Below, in pieces: positions 13,887 through 18,339 of a stretch of DNA of 18,339 bases (its first letter is position 1; the number at the start of each line of letters is the position of its first letter). The translations under genes and the position numbers were made by a program. A model generated the notes under the pieces. The model saw only the letters and a program-made list of their open reading frames with translations, made no database searches and was not told where the DNA came from. Source of the stretch: a bacterium (GTDB lineage Bacteria; Chloroflexota; Dormibacteria; UBA8260; Bog-877); assembly GCA_021791455.1 (NCBI GenBank), contig JAJYWM010000402.1:1-18339 (forward strand). The letters are read 5' to 3'.

Positions 13887-14719
13887 AGCTCGCGCCGCAC
13901 CAGCTCCTCGAGACGCTGGGCCCGGCGGTCCGCGTCCCCGGGGACAACCTGGTCGGCCGGGACAAGCTGGTGCAGCCGCCGCTCGGGTATGTGCGGGTTG
14001 TTCCGCGTAGCTCCTCTGTCGAGGAGGTAGCGCGCCCGCTCCCGAAGCAGGACGAGCATCCGGTCCGGGCTGTAGCCCTCTTGGAGGTCCATCAACGCCC
14101 GATAGACCGGCATTCCCATCTTGCGAGGCTCTGCGGACATGCCGGAACTGAGCAGGAGAGCGCGAAGCTCGGGGAGCATGTGCTCGCCCGCCTCGAGCTT
14201 CTGCTGCTTCAGGAGGCGCTTGGCGTCCTGCAGCGTGTAGTGGGGCTTTTTGCCGGCGACGGCGGCGAGCAGCTCCCCATCGGCGAGCTCGGGGAGGAGC
14301 CGGACGAGGTCCCAGTCCGGCACGGCGTATGCCTCCTGCTCGGCGATCCACGGCTCAAGCTGCCGCGGAGAGGCATAGAGGTAGTACCTGGCGGTCGGCG
14401 GGTTGCGGGAGCCGCGCACGTAGAAACCGAACAGCCAGTGGCGCCGGCGCCACTTCTCGATGTGTTCGCGGCCCACATCCCGAGCGGTGCTGACGCTTCC
14501 GCCGCGACGCTGGTGCTCGGCCTCGCTGGTGTCACTCGACTTGATCTCGAACGGCACAGGGCCAACGTTCGGGATGGGCAGCACGGCGTCGATCCCGGGA
14601 CGGCCCTCGCCTCCGGGGGCGAGACCGAACCTGTCCCGCATCTGGTCCTCTCGCTCCGCGGCCTGCTGGGCCCGGAGGTCGCGCGGCTGCTCAGCCACCG
14701 CCTGCTCTCGGCATTCCAC
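13847..14719 (-). CDS. Probable type II restriction endonuclease (PD-(D/E)XK)
   Basis: A 290-aa protein encoded opposite and next to the methyltransferase. Residues 41-60 contain PGIDAVLPIP then VPFEIKSSD, matching the PD-(D/E)XK nuclease core with Asp43, Glu58 and Lys60 as metal-binding and catalytic residues. The next segment, VGREHIEKWRRRHWLFGFYVRG, is a typical helix and strand completing such a fold. The rest (about 130-290) is helical and charged and probably holds target recognition. No named enzyme family is recognised, so the assignment rests on the catalytic motif and the neighbour. The start is uncertain: GTG 14719 lacks a clear ribosome site, and an in-frame GTG eight codons later (14698) or the ATG at residue 27 are alternatives. 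It lies 99 nt downstream of the DGQHR gene and is probably co-transcribed with it. Confidence 0.78.
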   Translation of the reverse strand: MECREQAVAEQPRDLRAQQAAEREDQMRDRFGLAPGGEGRPGIDAVLPIPNVGPVPFEIKSSDTSEAEHQRRGGSVSTARDVGREHIEKWRRRHWLFGFYVRGSRNPPTARYYLYASPRQLEPWIAEQEAYAVPDWDLVRLLPELADGELLAAVAGKKPHYTLQDAKRLLKQQKLEAGEHMLPELRALLLSSGMSAEPRKMGMPVYRALMDLQEGYSPDRMLVLLRERARYLLDRGATRNNPHIPERRLHQLVPADQVVPGDADRRAQRLEELVRRELQAMAEATDPASA

Positions 14720-14818
14720 TCATTGTCGGCGACGGGGGAGCGTCTAGGGAGGACGGCACCGCCGACCGGGCAATTGGGAGGACCCCAGCGCCCGGCCGGC
14801 GTGTGCTCGCCAGGTCAG

Positions 14819-16099
14819 TCAGGCGGCCTCGTCGGTCAAGGGCAGGGCGCCGGCGCGTGCCCACGAGACTATGTGGCTGGCCAGCCGGAGAATGTCGCCG
14901 CCGCGAGCCTTGGGCGCGCTCGCTCCTTCCTCCACGATGCCGGTGTCGAGCCAGAGGCTCGAGCTGACCGGGACGCCCATGTAGGGCCTCAGCTTGGTGA
15001 AGAACGCGGTGATCTCCTCGTCCGACCGGGCTCCTGGCGTCTCTCCGCCGCGCTGCCCGGGGCGAGGATCCGACAGTTCGTGGTATGCGCCCGCGAGCAC
15101 CCGGAGCATGGTGGCCGACCCCAGCAGGCTGCGACCGCGCAGGTCCCCGGGCGCCAGACTTCCCGCCTGTACTGCCTCCAGGTCCGGGAAGGCCCGGGTG
15201 AGGACGGCCAGGAACGCTGTCGTCTTCGCCACCAGCTCCCCCTCGTCGAGCTCCTCCTCCTGCTTCCGGCTGACTCGGTGGCCGAGGCCCACTGCCACCG
15301 CTCGAATGATGTCCGTCACGTGCTTGGCGGTCAGGAACTGACTCTCGCGCTTGACCTGGTCGACCTCCTCCTCGATGCGGCCGGCGAGGAGGGGGTGATC
15401 GGTGATCAGCTTCAGCATCGATCGGTTGACCACCTTCCTGCTGTCGAAGAGCGCCTGCAGCGTCTTGGTGATGCCTTTCGCGTTCTCGGCGATGTCGTCG
15501 AACATCTGCTTGTAGCCGCGCTCCTCGTCTTCGAGGACCACTTGGATGGCGAGCCGCTCATGGGAGAACCGTTCCCTCTGGGCCTGGAGCTTCTTGACCG
15601 TCCCCTCTAGCTGTCGCAGCACAGCCGCGTTCTCTCCATGGCGCTTGGCGGCGGAGACCAGATCGCGGGCCTTCCGGAGCTCCTCGGTGATCTCTTCGAG
15701 CGCCATGTGGATGCCGAGGATCCGGTGCTGTCCGTCGAGGATGCCCAGATCTGACCGCGCCACTCTGGGCAGGCTGAGGGTGCCGTACTGTGAGCCGGCA
15801 ATCTCCAGTTGCTGCTCGAACTCGAGGATGTCGCCTGGAGCCCGGAGCATGAGGGCAGGCGACACCCAATCGGACCGCTCACGGACGTATTGCCCGAACT
15901 CGTGGGCATGCTTCGCATCCACGCGCCGATTTCCAGGGGTGGGGTTCGCCGGATCGGGGCGCGGCAGGGTGGAGGGTACGGCGGCCAGCGGGAGGTCGAG
16001 CGAATAGACCTTGCGGGAACCCTGTCCGAATCTCGCGGCGAAGTAGCGGTCGTGGGTGTCGTAGCCGGTGAGGGTCGCGGGGTCGATCTGAAGGGCCAC
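14819..16099 (-). CDS. DGQHR-domain protein (DndB-like)
   Basis: A 426-aa protein with the signature LGILDGQHRILGIHMAL (DGQHR at 122-126), which defines the family that includes DndB/DptB of phosphorothioate systems. The segment MFDDIAENAKGITKTLQALFD with VVNR following (about 199-225) matches the second conserved block, which resembles ParB-like folds. A charged helical or coiled-coil stretch (about 131-185) lies between. It starts at GTG 16099 with AAAGGAGAT just upstream. It is read divergently from the DUF4145 gene and upstream of the endonuclease on the same strand. DndB acts as a transcriptional regulator in Dnd systems, but no dnd genes are present here, so this copy probably regulates or assists the restriction cluster or serves an undescribed defence role. 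Domain assignment is firm; function is inferred. Confidence 0.85.
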   Translation of the reverse strand: MALQIDPATLTGYDTHDRYFAARFGQGSRKVYSLDLPLAAVPSTLPRPDPANPTPGNRRVDAKHAHEFGQYVRERSDWVSPALMLRAPGDILEFEQQLEIAGSQYGTLSLPRVARSDLGILDGQHRILGIHMALEEITEELRKARDLVSAAKRHGENAAVLRQLEGTVKKLQAQRERFSHERLAIQVVLEDEERGYKQMFDDIAENAKGITKTLQALFDSRKVVNRSMLKLITDHPLLAGRIEEEVDQVKRESQFLTAKHVTDIIRAVAVGLGHRVSRKQEEELDEGELVAKTTAFLAVLTRAFPDLEAVQAGSLAPGDLRGRSLLGSATMLRVLAGAYHELSDPRPGQRGGETPGARSDEEITAFFTKLRPYMGVPVSSSLWLDTGIVEEGASAPKARGGDILRLASHIVSWARAGALPLTDEAA

Positions 16100-16126
16100 G
16101 GGATCTCCTTTGAGCTAAAACTTGTT

Positions 16127-16141
16127 GCGGCCATATACCGC
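16127..16141. promoter_or_regulatory. Short inverted repeat in the DGQHR/DUF4145 divergent promoter region
   Basis: GCGG (16127-16130) and CCGC (16138-16141) flank the AT-rich CCATATA in the 95-bp region between two divergent starts. It is placed to serve as an operator for both directions. Arms are only 4 bp, so the evidence is weak. Confidence 0.25.
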
Positions 16142-16147
16142 TTGTGG

Positions 16148-16156
16148 TGCTACAAT
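16148..16156 (+). promoter_or_regulatory. Candidate extended -10 promoter (TGCTACAAT) for the DUF4145 gene
   Basis: TGCTACAAT fits TGnTAnnAT and ends 38 bp before the GTG at 16195. TTGCGG at 16125-16130 could be a -35, but the 20-bp spacing is long. The element closely resembles the one at 1654-1662, including the preceding GCTT. Confidence 0.4.
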
Positions 16157-16194
16157 AGCACATACGCAGACCACATAAGAATTAGGAGCACGAA

Positions 16195-16915
16195 GTGGCC
16201 ATCCCCCCCCCGCGATCTCCGCCCGGCCGACCCTGACGCCTTGCCCGACAGCAGCGACCCCACGGGGCCGTGCCCTAGATGCGGTCGGCCCTCGAACTTC
16301 ACCCGCCTGGGGTCGGTTCCGGTCACCTTCAGAGAGGACGTCTACGCCGTTGAGCGAGACGGCCGCTACGGCCGCATCGAACTCGAACAGGTCACCGTGC
16401 TCGAGTGCGCCTACTGCCGCCAGGGGACCGTTGTCGTGGAGCGCAAGGGAATCTCCGCCGGGCCCATCTCGTGGACAGGGGTGCACTGGTGGCCGCCGAG
16501 CTCGGTCGCTGCTCTGACTACAGCGAGCCCAGCGGCAATTTCGGAGGCTCTCGCCGAAGGACTGCGTGCACTCTCGGCGCACGCCCCTCGGGCGGCGGTC
16601 GTGATGTTCAGGGGCACCCTGGACGCCATCGTGAGGGACCGAGGCTCGGCCGCTGCGCAGGCGGCTCTGAGGAACCGCAGCCTCAAGGAGGCACTTCAGA
16701 CGATGGCGGGCGAGAACGCACTTACTCCGGCGCTAGGGGACTGGGCGGCTGAAATCCGCGATGCAGGGAATGCCGCTGCTCACGTGGATCCGCTCGATCA
16801 GGTGACGCAGGAGGAGGCTGCCAGCCTGGCGAAGCTGGCCATGGCGGTAGTCGAGTACCTGTACGAGCTGCCCGCTCGGGTGAGTCGGTCGCGGACGTCT
16901 GCATCCACACTCTGA
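16195..16915 (+). CDS. DUF4145 protein (zinc ribbon plus HEPN-like), apparent frameshift in a C9 tract
   Basis: The body of the gene is clear: CPRCG and, later, CAYC form a zinc-ribbon pair, HWWPP follows, and the C-terminal half has the DUF4145 pattern (AAVVMFRGTLDAIVRDRG, then DWAAEIRDAGNAAAH, then VVEYLYELPARV). DUF4145 is HEPN-like and frequent in restriction and defence loci. The only well-placed start is GTG 16195, after AGGAG at 16184-16188, but from there the frame hits TGA at 16234-16236. The shift occurs at nine C (16203-16211). With eight C the product would be a normal 239 aa beginning MAIPPPRDLRPADPD. No ATG or GTG lies in the downstream frame nearby; an in-frame TTG at 16142 overlaps the promoter. 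Either the tract is miscounted, or the gene is off in this molecule. Confidence 0.75.
16203..16211. repeat. C9 homopolymer at codon 3-6 of the DUF4145 gene
   Basis: Nine consecutive C, placed 8 bases after the GTG start, put the start and the body of the gene in different frames. Runs of this length are prone both to slippage in vivo (phase variation) and to sequencing or assembly error. Confidence 0.9.
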
Positions 16916-16952
16916 GAGGTCAGTGCCGCTGGGTCCGAGCTTTCACGGTTCC

Positions 16953-17046
16953 TCACAGCCTCACGTACCAGGAGGCGTTCTCCTGGAAGAAAGTGGCGGG
17001 GCGGATGTGAGCATGGAGCTGGGGGACAGCCAGGTGGTCGGTCTGG
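16953..17046 (-). pseudogene. Degenerate 3' remnant of a tyrosine recombinase
   Basis: This stretch aligns without gaps to 492-585, the last 31 codons of the integrase (offset 16461). On the minus strand the remnant reads LHAHIRPATFFQENASWYV against LHAYVRPATLFQENAARYV; from TDH (TGH in the integrase) to the last residue, 18 of 29 are identical. The catalytic Tyr is His here. Upstream of this segment the frame has no recombinase similarity, so the rest of the gene is gone. It is diverged at about one base in four, so it is a related recombinase or an old duplication and not a recent copy. Confidence 0.85.
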
Positions 17047-17206
17047 CCCCGACTCGGACCCGTCCCGGTCCTGCCCTCGCCCCGCTCGTGCTTGCTGCCG
17101 TTGGCAGTGGCCGGAGCGTCGCGAGCGCTGTGCTCCGACCCAATCGGGGCTCGATCTGGCAGGATGCCGTGGCATCGGGCCACGCAACCAACAGGAGGCG
17201 AATGAC

Positions 17207-17416
17207 GTGCAAGTCAAGGTAGCCATGGACGACGTGACCATCACCCTCGGGAACAACGGCGTCACCCTCACCATTGCTGACAACTCCGGGAAGCACCTCG
17301 GTCACCTGCGCATTGGGCAGGCAACGGTGGAGTGGCGGACGGGGCGCACACGAGCCGGAAACGGCAAGAAGCTGCAGCTAACGAAGTTGATCGAGCTCCT
17401 CGAAACAGCTGGGTGA
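17207..17416 (+). CDS. Small hypothetical protein, 69 aa
   Basis: The start is well defined: GTG 17207 follows AGGAGG (17193-17198) at 8-nt spacing, while the nearby ATG at 17202 runs into a stop after six codons. The protein is beta-rich at first (MDDVTITLGNNGVTLTIAD), then has a HLGHLRIGQATVEWRTGRTR strand-turn-strand segment, and ends in a helix (LQLTKLIELLETAG). It has no membrane segment or cysteine. I recall similar small proteins on actinobacterial mobile elements, but no function is known to me. It lies alone between the integrase remnant and the convergent gene ending at 17452. Confidence 0.75.
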   Translation: MQVKVAMDDVTITLGNNGVTLTIADNSGKHLGHLRIGQATVEWRTGRTRAGNGKKLQLTKLIELLETAG

Positions 17417-17451
17417 GCCTCGACCTGGGGGGCAAGGCCACACCAGGGTTG

Positions 17452-18339
17452 TCAGCGTTGCGCTGGACGGGCGAGCAGCTGGTCGGTCAATTCCACGGTC
17501 GCTAGGTACCACCAGAAGAGCCAGTCGAGGAATGCCGGGTCGTAGTCGGCCCGCTGGTCGGCTCTTTGGTGCCGGATCCCAAAGCGGTTGGCGATCCCGA
17601 AGAGCGCTCGCTCGTCCTCGCTGAGGAGCTCACTCCTCAGCAAGGATCGGCGTTCCTCCAAGACGCCAGCGAGGGACACCACGGCCGAGCGGCGGCTCTG
17701 CACGCTTGCATCCCGGCTTCTGAACAGGCTCACCGCGTGGCCGACCGGGTCATTTGCTCCAAGAATGGCCATGGTCTCCAAGAGCTCGGCCCGGGCCTGG
17801 TCGGAGGGCACAGACACCAGCCGTCCCTCGTCCTCTCCGGAGCTGGCGAGGCGGTATGGGATCGTCGACGCCTCCAGGAGCCGGTTAACACGCCAGCGGT
17901 AGAGCAGGCGCCCTGGCTGGCGAGCGAAGTCACTGTAGTGCCATTCGGCCCCATAGTCGTGCCACCAGCGGCGTCGGGGGCGAGCGACGAGGTCGTGGAG
18001 GACCTCGATCAGCCCGAAGAAGGAGTCCTCGTCCCAGTTCGGTCGGCTCTCGGAGAGCGGCCACAGCTTGCCGATACCGAGATGACTTTCGAGAATGGCC
18101 GAGGCATCCACCTCTTCGGAGGAGAGGTCGTCCACGCAGCCGCGAGGAAAGGTCTGATCGAAGTATCCCCTCTCCTCCAGGGCGGCGACTACCTGGACGA
18201 AGCCATCCATGGCCGGTGCAGCCCCCGTTCGCTCCGCGCCAGGGAGGGCCTGCTGGCGCTTGGGCCAATAGGGGCGCCGAGCAACCTCCTCGCGCAACTC
18301 GTCCGCGTGCTTCAGCAGCTCCGCGAGAAAGCTATATCG
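17452..18339 (-). CDS. Junction-spanning hypothetical protein with HEPN-like C-terminus (main part)
   Basis: On the circle this gene runs from ATG at base 343 through base 1 (equal to 18213) to the stop at 17452, giving 367 aa. In the linear window it seems to lack its start, because the cut falls inside it. The central region includes acidic helices (FDQTFPRGCVDDLSSEEVDASAILE) and a Trp-rich stretch (RRRWWHDYGAEWHYSD). The C-terminal 100 residues are the best conserved-looking part: SLFRSRDASVQSRRSAVVSLAGVLEERRSLLRS, then LFGIANRFGIRH, then FLDWLFWWYLATVELTDQLL. The Arg324-x4-His329 motif in a helix-turn-helix bundle resembles HEPN domains, many of which are RNases in toxin and defence systems. 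That is inference by pattern. It is convergent with the 69-aa gene, 35 nt apart. Confidence 0.83.
   Translation of the reverse strand, partial: RYSFLAELLKHADELREEVARRPYWPKRQQALPGAERTGAAPAMDGFVQVVAALEERGYFDQTFPRGCVDDLSSEEVDASAILESHLGIGKLWPLSESRPNWDEDSFFGLIEVLHDLVARPRRRWWHDYGAEWHYSDFARQPGRLLYRWRVNRLLEASTIPYRLASSGEDEGRLVSVPSDQARAELLETMAILGANDPVGHAVSLFRSRDASVQSRRSAVVSLAGVLEERRSLLRSELLSEDERALFGIANRFGIRHQRADQRADYDPAFLDWLFWWYLATVELTDQLLARPAQR
18213..18339. repeat. Terminal direct repeat (circular-contig overlap), right copy
   Basis: This is the same sequence as 1-127 with one mismatch at 18214. It is coding sequence of the junction-spanning gene, which supports joining the ends into an 18,212-bp circle. 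Confidence 0.93.

Noticed and set aside
13646..15610. 654-codon plus-strand open frame
   Set aside because: It runs antisense through the endonuclease and DGQHR genes, both of which have recognisable motifs; the frame is open only because of the GC-rich third-position bias.

Overview
The window is almost certainly one complete circular plasmid of about 18.2 kb, cut open by the assembly. Bases 1-127 recur at 18213-18339 with one mismatch (T2 versus C18214), and a gene broken by the ends becomes a single 367-codon reading frame when the ends are joined. Base composition is very GC-rich, GTG starts are common and gene junctions are tight (ATGA/GTGA overlaps). Together with a MobF relaxase, a short coupling protein and a DUF4913-like gene this points to a high-GC host, most likely an actinobacterium. 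That is inference; there is no rRNA or other taxonomic marker.

Layout. (1) 492-1711: a tyrosine recombinase on the minus strand, with a perfect 12-7-12 inverted repeat just upstream that looks like its core recombination site. (2) 1712-3589: a small unknown protein, then a winged-helix protein with a C-terminal nucleoside-deoxyribosyltransferase/TIR-like domain, a candidate defence pair. (3) 3730-9624: the transfer block, with a DUF4913-like gene coupled to a VirD4/TraG-type coupling ATPase, an unknown membrane-anchored protein, a candidate oriT, and a MobF relaxase-helicase. No mating-pore genes are present, so the plasmid looks mobilisable rather than self-conjugative. (4) 9625-11126: the replication region, with four 16-bp iterons, three CTACAGGT repeats and a palindrome ahead of a RepA_C-family initiator. 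(5) 11153-13886: a tight four-gene operon, parA, a small ribbon-helix-helix partner, vsr and a C5-cytosine methyltransferase, behind two copies of an operator-like repeat. (6) 13847-16099, minus strand: a probable PD-(D/E)XK restriction endonuclease, convergent with the methyltransferase, and upstream of it a DGQHR-domain protein. (7) 16195-16915: a DUF4145 zinc-ribbon/HEPN-like protein read divergently from the DGQHR gene, whose start is disrupted by a run of nine C. (8) 16953-17046: a degenerate copy of the integrase 3' end, then a 69-aa gene and the junction-spanning gene, whose C-terminus looks HEPN-like.

How the parts fit: replication by RepA and iterons; inheritance by ParA plus partner, perhaps helped by restriction-modification addiction in the same transcript; Vsr limiting T:G mutation at methylated sites; horizontal spread by relaxase plus coupling protein on a resident conjugation pore; a tyrosine recombinase for dimer resolution or integration; and several putative defence genes. 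The most testable new elements are the R388-like oriT hairpin, the recombinase core site, the partition/restriction-modification operon with its DGQHR-DUF4145 neighbours, and the C9 tract.
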